A stretch of DNA of 64,000 nt from Desulfobacter sp. (GTDB taxonomy: Bacteria; Desulfobacterota; Desulfobacteria; Desulfobacterales; Desulfobacteraceae). Positions 34,897 to 44,251 of the stretch are shown piece by piece. The stretch spans positions 3,071,001 to 3,135,000 of the forward strand of contig CP054837.1 in the NCBI GenBank assembly GCA_028768525.1, read 5' to 3'. The notes below the pieces were generated by a model that had not been told where the DNA came from, made no database searches, and was given only the letters and a program-made list of their open reading frames with translations. How positions within the stretch are numbered: the stretch's first letter is position 1; each line of letters opens with the position of its first letter. A program made the translations under genes and the position numbers.

Positions 34897-36114
34897 TTAG
34901 TATCCTATTGTCTGGGCCATTTGAAAAATCGGCATATAAACAGCCAATAAAATAAACCCGATAACGATCCCCATAATGACCATAAGGGCAGGCTCAATTG
35001 CAGATGTGATAACAGTCAGTCTGGATTCAACATCTCTTTCGTAAAATTTGGCTGCCTCCATGAGCACCTCTTCGAGGTTACCGCTTGCCTCGCCTGCAGT
35101 AATCATTCGTATCGCCATATCCGGAAAAATACCTGCCTCCTGTAAAGAATCGGCAAAAGTGTTTCCTTTCTGAATAGAACCAATGACATGATCCAGTGTT
35201 TTCTGCATATATTTATTCTTAATCAATCCTTTTGCCACATGCAGAGACCGGTCAAGGGGTATTCCCCCCTTAAGTATCGCCGACAACGAAGAGGAAAAAA
35301 GCCCTACGGTATAAATGATCAATAAATTTCCAAAAAACGGGAACTTCAGCACATATCGGTCAAACAGCAGGCGTCCCTTATCAGATTTTTTCAAATAAAT
35401 AACGACGCCTGATGCGCATGCCATGATCATGGCGATAATCAATATGGCGTATGATTTCACAAATCCGCTGAAAGAGAGCAAAACAGAGGTTAGAAAAGGC
35501 AACCCCTCATCGCTTTCTATAAGAGATCCGGTAATTGAAGGAACAATGTAAGTCAGCAGAAAAAAGACGACTGCCACGGAGCAAATGACAAGGATGACAG
35601 GATAGGTGGACGCTGCTTTAATCTTATGGCGAATATTTTGTTCTCTTTCAAAATGCTTCAAATATGCAGATACGGCCTCCGGTACATCCCCCCCGGCCTC
35701 ACCGGCTCTCAGCATGGCAATGTACAAAGGCGTAAATGTATCTTCATATTTGCCGAATGCGTCAGATAGAGAGCTACCCTCTTTGATATCGTCCCTAATG
35801 GCTGTCAGAACTTCAAGCAGATAGCCGGGCTTCAATTTTTCAATAATACCGGTTAAAATTGAAACAACAGGCAGGCCCGCCTTGATGAGGGTTAGAAATT
35901 CCTGATTAAATGAGTAAATCTCTTTGGGTTTTATTTTCCGGCTCTTTGTAGAAAACGACAGTGTTGAACCATTTCCCCCCGTTCGCTGGTATTTCACCAG
36001 AAAACCGCCGTCAGCTTGCACTTCCGCCTTGAGTGCGGCAACGGAATCGGATTGAATGACCCGTTCTATATTTTCGCCATTTCTTTGAACAATCTTACAT
36101 CTGTATGCCGGCAT
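34897..36114 (-). CDS. gspF: GspF-type inner-membrane platform protein
   Basis: The 405-residue protein has two T2SSF domains (about 70-195 and 275-395), each with an FTPLYIAMLRAGEAGGDVPE or FPDMAIRMITAGEASGNLEE element and membrane helices near 170-195, 220-245 and 375-398. The short N-terminal PAYRCKIVQRNGE pattern is normal for GspF/PilC. It is the first gene of the operon, with AGGAGA before the ATG and a terminator-isolated promoter region upstream. Confidence 0.94.
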   Translation of the reverse strand: MPAYRCKIVQRNGENIERVIQSDSVAALKAEVQADGGFLVKYQRTGGNGSTLSFSTKSRKIKPKEIYSFNQEFLTLIKAGLPVVSILTGIIEKLKPGYLLEVLTAIRDDIKEGSSLSDAFGKYEDTFTPLYIAMLRAGEAGGDVPEAVSAYLKHFEREQNIRHKIKAASTYPVILVICSVAVVFFLLTYIVPSITGSLIESDEGLPFLTSVLLSFSGFVKSYAILIIAMIMACASGVVIYLKKSDKGRLLFDRYVLKFPFFGNLLIIYTVGLFSSSLSAILKGGIPLDRSLHVAKGLIKNKYMQKTLDHVIGSIQKGNTFADSLQEAGIFPDMAIRMITAGEASGNLEEVLMEAAKFYERDVESRLTVITSAIEPALMVIMGIVIGFILLAVYMPIFQMAQTIGY

Positions 36115-36163
36115 GAAGGGTGTCTCCTAAAAGAGCCTTTTGACTGCAAATGATATCGGTAAA

Positions 36164-36192
36164 AGTATACCATTTATTAAATACTGATTCCA
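36164..36192 (-). promoter_or_regulatory. candidate promoter of the pseudopilus operon
   Basis: On the minus strand an extended -10 element TGGTATACT (hexamer 36164-36169) lies about 50 bp before the GspF-like ATG, with a weak -35 (TGGAAT, 36187-36192). No sigma-54 match was found here. Confidence 0.35.
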
Positions 36193-36250
36193 GACGTAAA
36201 AAACCTGACCGGAAGCGGCTTTTTTTTGACGGCAGGTAGATAATGTAGTT

Positions 36251-36287
36251 AAAAAATGAAGCAGGAGGGAAACCTCCCCGCTTCATT
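36251..36287 (-). terminator. terminator between the PEP-CTERM gene and the pseudopilus operon
   Basis: Imperfect hairpin (AATGAAGCAGGAGG 36255-36268 against CCTCCCCGCTTCATT 36273-36287, small bulge). On the minus strand it ends in a run of T. It lies about 115 bp past the PEP-CTERM stop and insulates the operon. Confidence 0.75.
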
Positions 36288-36403
36288 CTATGGACCACGA
36301 ATTAAGTATGTATGCTAAAAGTAAAGATCCCATCCGAATTCCTTTCTCAACAAGAATCTGGATGAGATCTTTCAATCCCAAATCATAATACTACTTGCAG
36401 AAA

Positions 36404-37147
36404 TTAATTTTTCTTTCTGCGTGTAATCCCGGCCAATCCAAGGAGCCCCATACCAAAGAGCAGCATTGTGGTTGGCTCGGGTACAGGCTCAACCGATTCA
36501 ACCATGACTACGAAATCTGTGAAGTCCCAGTCCGCTGAAGTGGCGGCAAGGTCTTCCCAGGCCAAGATAAACTCATTGTCTGACCAAGTAAGAAAATTAC
36601 CATCATTGTACACGCTGAATTCATCAGTACCATCCCCCTGATAGGCGAGCATATGATCCGATTCATCAGAGTTCAAAGAACTGTCACTGTACCAAACATT
36701 CCCCGTATCCCCCACACTGATATAGTAACCAAACGTTGAGGAACTGAAAGTGACTGAATTTGTCCAATTATCTGCGGTAAAACTATTTCCAAAGACCCCT
36801 AAAGTTGCCTGGGCTCCATCATACGGGGTTCCATCATTACTGTCTTCCCCGGCAAACAGTTCAAGCCTCTTGGTCGTATCAGCAAGATCATAAATACCGA
36901 AAGAGGTATTTTCCGCATACCCTGCAAACTCAAACAGCATGGTATTAACAGAACCGGTAGAAGCAGTAATATTCCATGCAGAATCACTGTTATCACCAAT
37001 CATGTCATTCTGCACATCAACAGATTGGCCGTCTTTGGTGCGTTCATTCAGAGCATCTTGGAGTGCCGTACCCACAGGAAGAGCCGAGGCAGTCCCCCCC
37101 CAAAGAAAGCATCCCAGAACTAACAATAAGATCACCTTAATTCGCAT
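36404..37147 (-). CDS. PEP-CTERM protein with DUF4114-like domain
   Basis: The 247-residue exported protein has a signal peptide (about 1-22, ending GTASA), a beta-sandwich rich in Asp/Ser/Thr, and a DUF4114-like C-terminal part (SDNEFILAWEDL ... DWDFTDFVVMVE). The PEP-CTERM signal follows: PEPTTMLLFGMGLLGLAGIT then RRKKN. The ATG at 37147 follows AAAGGAACGG; a start at 37162 is possible but less likely. A sigma-54-like promoter lies 170 bp upstream. It is the second of three exosortase substrates in the window. Confidence 0.92.
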   Translation of the reverse strand: MRIKVILLLVLGCFLWGGTASALPVGTALQDALNERTKDGQSVDVQNDMIGDNSDSAWNITASTGSVNTMLFEFAGYAENTSFGIYDLADTTKRLELFAGEDSNDGTPYDGAQATLGVFGNSFTADNWTNSVTFSSSTFGYYISVGDTGNVWYSDSSLNSDESDHMLAYQGDGTDEFSVYNDGNFLTWSDNEFILAWEDLAATSADWDFTDFVVMVESVEPVPEPTTMLLFGMGLLGLAGITRRKKN

Positions 37148-37318
37148 TTCCGTTCCTTTCATGTTTTGCTTGTCAATTCACCTCATATCTCACCACGAGA
37201 TCCGGTAAATTTAAAGCTGTAAATAATCTTTCACTGTCACCACCAATCTTGTTAATATGAAATTAGGGTGTAGTGTTGTCTATAAGTTATGATACAGACT
37301 TTATTGACAAGACTAATT

Positions 37319-37334
37319 TGCAACAACCGCACCA
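37319..37334 (-). promoter_or_regulatory. sigma-54-like promoter of the second PEP-CTERM gene
   Basis: On the minus strand TGGTGCGGTTGTTGCA has GG-N10-GC and a perfect TTGC, with TGGTGC in place of TGGCAC. The start would be near 37308, a leader of about 160 bases. Confidence 0.55.
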
Positions 37335-37492
37335 CCACACAACTATACGACGTCAAAAAAAGATTCTTTGAGAAAAAATATCCATATATTTAAGACTATT
37401 AAAGGCAATTTCTCTGTTTATTTTTTTAATATTTATATACAAATTGATTCAATTTTGCTCTATTTATGATTGCGAATCATCTATTATATAAG

Positions 37493-37538
37493 AAAAAAAA
37501 TCTATAATATTAGAGAATTTATTTCATGAAATATTCTC
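37493..37538 (-). terminator. possible terminator after the DUF4091-like gene
   Basis: Imperfect inverted repeat at 37513-37538 (GAGAAT ... ATTCTC with a 2-base bulge), about 40 bp past the stop, followed on the minus strand by 12 bases and then eight T. Weak. Confidence 0.33.
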
Positions 37539-37577
37539 ACGATTCAGGCAGTCTGTTCTGGATTTGTTGCTGGAGAA

Positions 37578-40421
37578 TTATGAACCTGCTGATCCTCGTT
37601 TCTTAAGGACCTCATGAATAGTCATCCCAACAGATAGCCGAAATTTCCATAAATCGGTTATTGTTATACCATCTACCACCAATGTTCCAGCACCCTGTAT
37701 CGAAATTTTCCTAAGGTCTTCAGTCCAACCCAGTTGTCCAGCAACCCAATGTCTTACTGCATCGTCCGGAATCCCCAGCACTTCTCCAAGAATTTCAAGA
37801 TACTCCACAAGCTGTTGACCATAACGGAATGCCTTAAGCCGGATAGATGGAAATACGTATTCCCCCTTAGGATAAAAAAGAGCCGTCTGCTCACCCTGTT
37901 CCCAGCATTTGTCACTGCCAATGGTTTGCCAGGGTAGGACTCCGCAGGCCCCTTTAGACCAGGCAGAAAGCTGCCACAACACCGACTGAAGGTTGGGATC
38001 CTCCAATTTATTGGCAGTACCATATTCGGCAAACTGCTTATCCGGATTCAATACCAGTTCGTCCCGCTTCATCCGGGTCTTCTGGAGGGTATTGCCCCCT
38101 ATATATTCGATATCCGTGACATCCCAAAGGATATCCCGGCCATATTGAGAATAGGAAATGTCGCATCGGAAGACCGCATCCGTGCCACCTTTTAATGGAT
38201 CTACCGCCTCATGCCACAACCCGCCGTACCATTCCAGAGCTTTGAAGTCCTGGATATTCACTGGTTCATCAAATATCCACGGAGCCGAAGACCCTCTGAA
38301 TTTTTTCCGGTAATAAACTTTGTTGTTCAGGTAAAACTGAAACTGGGTCCGGTCCCATTGTTTTTCTTTTAGATGAAGGGCAAAATCTTGAAACGCCTTT
38401 TTAAGGCTTTGCCGGTAGTTACCTGACAGAGCCTGATCCGCCCACCATGATTTTGTATAGTGATCTGATATCTTCACCGGCCAGTTCTCACTGAAAGGAA
38501 GATAAAACACATCCAACGGTTCTCCCTTTCTGGGAAGATCCTTGAATGCGGAACCGTCCAGCAGGGGGCCGACATATTTATCCCACTCTTCCCATTGAAA
38601 CCCCTGTTCTCCTTTTTTAGGCGCAAATTCAGGCAAACCGTTCCAGCCGTAAGGCAAGCGATTCAGGCAGGTCCTGTGCCTATGGGCAAGCCGGTAATAT
38701 TGGTATCCTTTAAAAGGAGACACTTTGGCATACGCGTTCATTTCCGGGATAAAAGAAAGCCTGTCCGGCAGATTAAAATTCCATACCCTAAGTTGAACAT
38801 CCATCTCGATTTTACTATTCCCTGATTTAATGCTCAGCCGCCCCTTCTTGATCCCGGGAGAAAGATCAGGGGGAATGTAGATCTCACATACAAAAGATTT
38901 TCCACCATCCAGACTCATCCGATCTCCATTTTGAACCGGAACCAGGGGGTCCGGAATCATTTCACTGCCCAGCCATGACCGCTCTACCCTGACGCATTCA
39001 GCTTTATAAATTGACGTAACGATATCCGGATTATTGTCAAAAAAGAATTCCAATGACAAATCATCCGATTTCCCCCGGACGAGCACCTGAAAACAGACAT
39101 CCTCATTCCCTGCACCATGAAGACGGGCTATCCGGTCTGCTTCTGAAAAAAGATGATTTCCGCCCCAGTATTTTCTGTCACGGTCCGGAATGAACCGATT
39201 TGTTTCTGGAACATATTTGTCCAGAAGATCGACAACAGACACTTTGATACTGTCTAATGAAAGAGAGGACTCACTGCCGGGGAACGCTTTAATCTCGGGA
39301 CGGCGTACTTTAAGGCCGCCGAATCCTTCAGACAGAACAACCTTTCTTTTAAAGGCTCGACTCCGGTTCCCGGCACTGTCCACACTGACGACATGAATTT
39401 CAATCTCTTTTCCGGGGCTAAACCCCATGTCCCGAATATGCATCATCACCTCTTTATCCGCATCCTCTGCCATGGGGATCAAATACCTTGGAAATGCATT
39501 CCGACTCCTGCCGTCTTTCCAGAAAACATCAAACCCCAACACCCTGCCGCCGCCGGAATCCCTGGGCGTCTTCCAGAATAAAAAAGCCTCACCAGAGTGA
39601 AGCCCTTCTGTCTTAGTCCTTATATCCTCAATACTTTCTGGATGAATATGATCTTTTCCTTTGATTTCAATCTCAACCCAGGGGCCTTTATCTCCGCACT
39701 CCCTGCTGTATATCAACCGATTTGGGAAATATCGATACTGAAATTGTCCGTCTTTTTCCTCCCATTCGTTTCCCACATCATCATAGAGGCAGAATCCCTT
39801 CGATACTCCGGCAATTCTGGCTGCAATAATATCCGGTCCAATTCTTAACCTCTGCCAACCTTCCTTATCCGGCCCGGAAGGTTCATTTGATTGCCAAATT
39901 GTATTGCCTCTTCCAAACACCACATCCATCAAAGTTGAGCCGGGATATGACCAGTCTTTTTTCCCATATTCCGCCTGGGCAAAACAGGGCCCCCCTTTCC
40001 CACCCCAAGAACCGCCCTCTTGCCATTCACTGGAAATACTTGATATACCGCTTTTTCTCATCGGGGCATCATAAGGGGATGCGGATTTAAACCAAAGCCA
40101 TGCGTTTTGAACCAGCGTTCCCTTAAGGCAGGTTACGTCTAAATCAAAAAGAACAGATTCCTGAATTCCTTTGAGCTTGAGCTTTTCACTTCCTCCGTTA
40201 CTTCTATACTGTTCCTTTCCGACTGAAGATATGGAAACATCTCTAACAATTGGTACTTTCAATTTTAACTTAGATTGGTTGCTATTTGGTAAAACGAATC
40301 CTGCTAAGAGAGGCTCAATATCAATTAACAAACTAAATAAAACAAAAAAAATCAGCCACAAATTCATGACTGATTTTTTTTGTAAGGAATAAATCTGTTT
40401 GATCTGATGATTCTTTGTCAT
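37578..40421 (-). CDS. large exported protein with glycoside-hydrolase-like (DUF4091-type) region
   Basis: The 947-residue protein has an N-terminal hydrophobic segment (about 19-41) preceded by a basic stretch, so it is exported or anchored. The middle (about 350-550) is beta-rich. From about 545 (LRVWNFNLPDRLSFIPEMNA) onward it resembles DUF4091-type proteins, which have a TIM-barrel glycosidase-like fold. Many Trp/Tyr residues (for example PYGWNGLPEF and GACGVLPWQTIG) are consistent with sugar binding. No catalytic pair can be assigned by eye. The start has only a weak ribosome site. It lies 38 bp downstream of the modular FN3 protein on the same strand. A role in degrading or remodelling polysaccharide is inferred. 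Confidence 0.7.
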   Translation of the reverse strand: MTKNHQIKQIYSLQKKSVMNLWLIFFVLFSLLIDIEPLLAGFVLPNSNQSKLKLKVPIVRDVSISSVGKEQYRSNGGSEKLKLKGIQESVLFDLDVTCLKGTLVQNAWLWFKSASPYDAPMRKSGISSISSEWQEGGSWGGKGGPCFAQAEYGKKDWSYPGSTLMDVVFGRGNTIWQSNEPSGPDKEGWQRLRIGPDIIAARIAGVSKGFCLYDDVGNEWEEKDGQFQYRYFPNRLIYSRECGDKGPWVEIEIKGKDHIHPESIEDIRTKTEGLHSGEAFLFWKTPRDSGGGRVLGFDVFWKDGRSRNAFPRYLIPMAEDADKEVMMHIRDMGFSPGKEIEIHVVSVDSAGNRSRAFKRKVVLSEGFGGLKVRRPEIKAFPGSESSLSLDSIKVSVVDLLDKYVPETNRFIPDRDRKYWGGNHLFSEADRIARLHGAGNEDVCFQVLVRGKSDDLSLEFFFDNNPDIVTSIYKAECVRVERSWLGSEMIPDPLVPVQNGDRMSLDGGKSFVCEIYIPPDLSPGIKKGRLSIKSGNSKIEMDVQLRVWNFNLPDRLSFIPEMNAYAKVSPFKGYQYYRLAHRHRTCLNRLPYGWNGLPEFAPKKGEQGFQWEEWDKYVGPLLDGSAFKDLPRKGEPLDVFYLPFSENWPVKISDHYTKSWWADQALSGNYRQSLKKAFQDFALHLKEKQWDRTQFQFYLNNKVYYRKKFRGSSAPWIFDEPVNIQDFKALEWYGGLWHEAVDPLKGGTDAVFRCDISYSQYGRDILWDVTDIEYIGGNTLQKTRMKRDELVLNPDKQFAEYGTANKLEDPNLQSVLWQLSAWSKGACGVLPWQTIGSDKCWEQGEQTALFYPKGEYVFPSIRLKAFRYGQQLVEYLEILGEVLGIPDDAVRHWVAGQLGWTEDLRKISIQGAGTLVVDGITITDLWKFRLSVGMTIHEVLKKRGSAGS

Positions 40422-40459
40422 CAATCTTAGCGAAATGCTATACTATACCCCTTCACATA

Positions 40460-42865
40460 TTATTTTTCCGTGATAATCACAGTATACATATTATATCCAA
40501 CCTCATTTCCTCCTAGTACTATTTGTCCTGAAATAAATTCTTTTGAATAAAGCTTCATTGGGACATCGGCGGTAACAAGTTCATATCCTGTATCTACAAA
40601 ATCTGTTAGCCACGATGGAATATTATTTGCTCTACTATCAAAAGCCACGCTTACTACCACACTTTTATTTACCGAGAACTGTAAAAAAGAACTGCCACTA
40701 ATATATTTGTCATTATTCGCCGGTTGAATAAAAAAAGCATTTTTATAAATTTCAGGGACATTTTTATAAATATAATCTCTATCGATGTAGGAAGTGCTGC
40801 CATTATCCAACCCCGATACAATTCTATATGCCTTACCGCTATCTGCCGTAAGGCTTGATATTGACAGATCCACTGATTGCTCTACAATTATGACCGTATA
40901 CATATTGTAGCCAACTTCATTACCACCAAGCACAACGTCTCCTACAGCAACCTTTTTTGAATAAAGTTTCATTGGGACATCCGCAGTGACTAACTCCATA
41001 CCAGTGTCAGTATATTCACCCAACCATGAAGGCAATACTTTGGCACGGCTGTCAAACGCAATATAAACGACGACATCTTTATTTACCGAAAAACTTAAAA
41101 AAGAATTACTTTTTTCATATTTATCGTTGTTTGCCACCTTTATATAATATGCATTTTTCAGTTCCTCTGGCACATTTGTATACTTATATGTTCTATCGAT
41201 ATAGGAAAAACTCCCATTATCCAATCCAGACAAAATTTCGTAATCTTTACCGCTACCAACGGATAAACTATTAATATAATCTCCTTCTTCCTGTTCCGTG
41301 AATGAATAAATTATATTAATCGTAGCTGTTTCAAGATTTCCGGCCCCATCACTCGCCGTAATAGTAATGATGTTTTCACCCTCAGCCAATTGAATGTCGG
41401 ATACTTCCCAGTTTAAAGTACCTGATGCAATACCCGAGTCTCCCGATGAATTGGACCATGTCACTTCCGAAACTTCTTTATTATCAGAGGCAACACCTGA
41501 TATCGTTATTTTATCGGACTTGGTTTCATAAGAGGTGTCGCTTGTTGGCGATTGTATTGATACTGCAGGCGGATATAAATCTGGTGGAGTATAAGTTACT
41601 TTTAATATTTTATCCAGTTTGTTGCCTGCTCCATCATGTGCTGTAATCGTAATGACGTTTTCACCCTCAGCCAATTGAATGTCGGATACTTCCCAGTTTA
41701 AAGTACCTGATGCAATACCCGAGTCTCCCGAAGAATTAGACCATGTCACTTCCGAAATTTCTGTATTGTCAGAGGCAACACCAGATATCGTTATTTTATC
41801 AGACTTTGTTTCATAGGTGGTTTCTGTTGTTGGCATCTGGATAGAAATCGTTGGAGCCTCATTATCAGGTAGAGAAACAGATTCTGCTTCCGAGACTATA
41901 ACAGTATACATATTGAATCCGACTTCATTACCGCCAAGAACCACATCGCCAATAGCCGTTTCCTTTGAATATATCTTCATTGGGACATCAGCAGAAACGA
42001 TTTCCATACCTGTATCCGTATAGTTTTTCAACCATGTAGGCGGGGTTGTCGCCCGGCTATCAAATGCAATATAGACAATTGCGCTTTTACTAACTGAAAA
42101 GCTTAAAAAGGTATCTTGTTTTTCATTCTTATCGTTATTAGCCGGTTGTATATAGTTTGAATTTTTCAATATATCCGGCACATTGCTGTATGTGTAGCTT
42201 CTGTCAATATAAGAAGTAGTACCGTTATCGAGCCCTGTTGATACATTGTATGACTTTCCCGTCGCAACGCTAAGATTTGATATTAATAAATCAGAGGGTT
42301 GGGTTTGTTCAACACCATAGAAAATTTCCTCTGAATAACCACTTTCATTTCCTGATGTATCTAACGCTGTTAGTGCAACATAGATATTTGTACCCAATCC
42401 ATCTAAAGTATAATTTGAGACATTTCCTAAAGACTTATAGGAGCCGTACGTTCTTGATTGTGTGCCATAATACAATCTATATTCAGCAAAATCCATTTCA
42501 ACATTTGGAGTCCAGGACATCTTTAAAGTGCTTTGATCAAAATTTAGGTTTAAAGGCGGCAGAGGTGGAGTCATATCCCCTGAGGTCCATGATATTACAT
42601 TACTGGCTTCACTCATCCCAGTTGAGTTATAAGCTTTGACAACAAAATAGTAAGTTGTCGTTTCCTTTAGAGGGAGTTGAGACATCGGATATTGTGTTGA
42701 CAATCCCACATCTAACTCCGAACTGTAATTGTCATATTCTGTTCCATAGAACAATTTATATCCATCCACTACCCCTGAGGAGGGAGCCCACGAAATCATC
42801 GATTCAGCCATTGCAAGGTATGGGATTAAAAATAGACTTATTAGACCTATAATAAAACTTTTCAT
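40460..42865 (-). CDS. modular exported protein: two FN3, two Ig-like and three repeated jelly-roll-type modules
   Basis: The 801-residue protein has a signal peptide (about 1-20, PYLAMA). Two fibronectin type III domains lie at about 21-185 (ISWAPSSGVVDGYKLFYG; LKMSWTPNVEMDFAEYRLYY). A first copy of a roughly 120-residue module (about 190-325) is followed by two nearly identical Ig-like domains (about 330-520; ITISGVASDN) and two more copies of the module (about 528-655 and 660-801). The module has a constant plan: SYIDR.Y.Y.NVP, PANNDK, VYIAFDSRA, DVPMK.YSK and VVLGGNEVG.NMYTVI. Similar modules occur at the ends of secreted polysaccharide-active proteins and probably bind carbohydrate. No catalytic domain is seen. 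The ATG at 42865 follows AGAGGA. Confidence 0.8.
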   Translation of the reverse strand: MKSFIIGLISLFLIPYLAMAESMISWAPSSGVVDGYKLFYGTEYDNYSSELDVGLSTQYPMSQLPLKETTTYYFVVKAYNSTGMSEASNVISWTSGDMTPPLPPLNLNFDQSTLKMSWTPNVEMDFAEYRLYYGTQSRTYGSYKSLGNVSNYTLDGLGTNIYVALTALDTSGNESGYSEEIFYGVEQTQPSDLLISNLSVATGKSYNVSTGLDNGTTSYIDRSYTYSNVPDILKNSNYIQPANNDKNEKQDTFLSFSVSKSAIVYIAFDSRATTPPTWLKNYTDTGMEIVSADVPMKIYSKETAIGDVVLGGNEVGFNMYTVIVSEAESVSLPDNEAPTISIQMPTTETTYETKSDKITISGVASDNTEISEVTWSNSSGDSGIASGTLNWEVSDIQLAEGENVITITAHDGAGNKLDKILKVTYTPPDLYPPAVSIQSPTSDTSYETKSDKITISGVASDNKEVSEVTWSNSSGDSGIASGTLNWEVSDIQLAEGENIITITASDGAGNLETATINIIYSFTEQEEGDYINSLSVGSGKDYEILSGLDNGSFSYIDRTYKYTNVPEELKNAYYIKVANNDKYEKSNSFLSFSVNKDVVVYIAFDSRAKVLPSWLGEYTDTGMELVTADVPMKLYSKKVAVGDVVLGGNEVGYNMYTVIIVEQSVDLSISSLTADSGKAYRIVSGLDNGSTSYIDRDYIYKNVPEIYKNAFFIQPANNDKYISGSSFLQFSVNKSVVVSVAFDSRANNIPSWLTDFVDTGYELVTADVPMKLYSKEFISGQIVLGGNEVGYNMYTVIITEK
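41372..41815 (-). repeat. near-identical tandem repeat inside the modular protein gene
   Basis: Segments 41372-41530 and 41657-41815 (159 bp, offset 285 bp, 95 codons) differ at only a handful of bases. They encode the two Ig-like domains. The near identity indicates a recent duplication or ongoing gene conversion. Confidence 0.9.
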
Positions 42866-42931
42866 ATTAAATATTCCTCTTGGCATTAAGTTTAAGCCCA
42901 AACACTATAGCGAAATACAATCAATATAGTT

Positions 42932-44197
42932 TTACGATTCTTTAATTATAAGCCCTTGAGGCGCCGAAGGGGGGGCACTTGCTTCTGCTGACTTTATTCT
43001 GAATACGTGAACAAGTGGCTTTGAATCATCACCTTTGTATTGGAGTATATATAAAAGATTACTATTCCGATCATAAGTCACTCCAGGAATGGCTGTACAC
43101 TCCTTAAAATAGGACAGATGCTCTAACAAATTTATAATCTGATAAGGCTTTATATCCCAAGGTTTTTTCAATCCTTGAGCCACGTCTGCCAAATCATTTG
43201 TATCGTAAAATATCATCTGCGGTTGTCGAGGATAACAATGATATCCTTTGTCATTATCGCAGGGATCATAACATTTAGTGTTGTCACCATAACAAGAAAG
43301 CCCCATACATTTTGACCCAACAAATATGACAGCGGCCTTATCCCCAGTTGTTATCCACGCGCCTCCACCCCAGCCATCGTTTTCTACATAGTCTGGATAA
43401 TTATTATAAGTTGTATCATAATAAATCAAAGCAACACTCTCTAATTCTTTATTTGGAGGGGGGGAGTTATCGCTGTACTGGTATGGCGCGGTGGCAATTA
43501 AAACGGGGCCTCTAGCATAAGTTCCCCCCTCCCTAACAACACCAGACGCAATATTTTTCCCATTTAGATACTTATTTGCCCAGTCTATTGGTATTTCAAA
43601 CAGATATCCACCAACTTCCATGCTGTGATAGTTTTGCACATTCCAAGGGCCCTGAGCATTTGGACTACTTTCATCCAAATTTGAATATCCATGACTTGGG
43701 TAATTAATATCTGCCACATTGTATGACGACCAGAAAGTCCAATATAATTTCCCTTCGGTTTGCGAACCTTGTGGAGAGAGATATGTTAACCCCCTCAGTT
43801 GATTGTTTTGTGCTTCCGATAATGTTTCCCATAATTTCCCTTCGGTTACATCATAAAAAGGAGATAGTGTCGTTGCTGTATTTAAGTTATTCAAATTTTC
43901 TGACAGAATTGGTTTCGGAATAGTGAATTGGGAAATTCTATTTTTGTAATTAACAGAATATAATGAGCCTAAATAACCATCTGCTTCACCATTTGAATCT
44001 CCCATCGGATTAAAAGCTAATGTTCTTCCGCTATGCTCCCAGTTATAAGTAGTATTTACATCTGGTAGTCTAAAAGCACCAACATATTCAAAATCATTTG
44101 TGAAATCTAATCGTTCTTCAGAACTACAAGTCAACACAGTTACAAAAATCAATAGCGGAATAATGGTTAAATGCTTGAAATAAATATTATTAAACAT
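42932..44197 (-). CDS. exported hypothetical protein with cysteine-rich loop
   Basis: The 421-residue protein has an N-terminal hydrophobic signal (about 8-24) ending in VLTCSSEE; the cysteine could be lipidated, but Thr before it is atypical for a lipobox. The body begins with FEYVGAFRLPD and includes a loop with five cysteines at about 298-321 (CMGLSCYG ... CYDPC ... YHC) and then PRQPQMIFYDTNDLADVAQG. It ends in PPSAPQGLIIKES, like the first strand of a fibronectin domain. Such proteins are known as uncharacterised secreted proteins; no enzyme motif is recognised. The ATG has a perfect AGGAGG, with a good sigma-54 promoter upstream. It heads a run of three exported genes on the minus strand. 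Confidence 0.75.
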   Translation of the reverse strand: MFNNIYFKHLTIIPLLIFVTVLTCSSEERLDFTNDFEYVGAFRLPDVNTTYNWEHSGRTLAFNPMGDSNGEADGYLGSLYSVNYKNRISQFTIPKPILSENLNNLNTATTLSPFYDVTEGKLWETLSEAQNNQLRGLTYLSPQGSQTEGKLYWTFWSSYNVADINYPSHGYSNLDESSPNAQGPWNVQNYHSMEVGGYLFEIPIDWANKYLNGKNIASGVVREGGTYARGPVLIATAPYQYSDNSPPPNKELESVALIYYDTTYNNYPDYVENDGWGGGAWITTGDKAAVIFVGSKCMGLSCYGDNTKCYDPCDNDKGYHCYPRQPQMIFYDTNDLADVAQGLKKPWDIKPYQIINLLEHLSYFKECTAIPGVTYDRNSNLLYILQYKGDDSKPLVHVFRIKSAEASAPPSAPQGLIIKES

Positions 44198-44251
44198 TCA
44201 TACCTCCTGTAACTAATTTAAAAGTATTCATCGAGCCTAACGTAATATTCA

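Larger units (their letters stand above)
37148..37577. other. intergenic region with sigma-54-like promoter
   Basis: This 430-bp AT-rich spacer lies between two minus-strand genes and has no supported gene. It contains a -24/-12 element (37319-37334) for the PEP-CTERM gene and an imperfect hairpin near 37513-37538 that could end the upstream transcript. Confidence 0.55.

Noticed and set aside
36261..36274. GC-N10-CC match (minus-strand -24/-12 spacing) upstream of the pseudopilus operon
   Set aside because: It falls within the stem of the terminator hairpin and lacks the TTGC and TGGCA bases.
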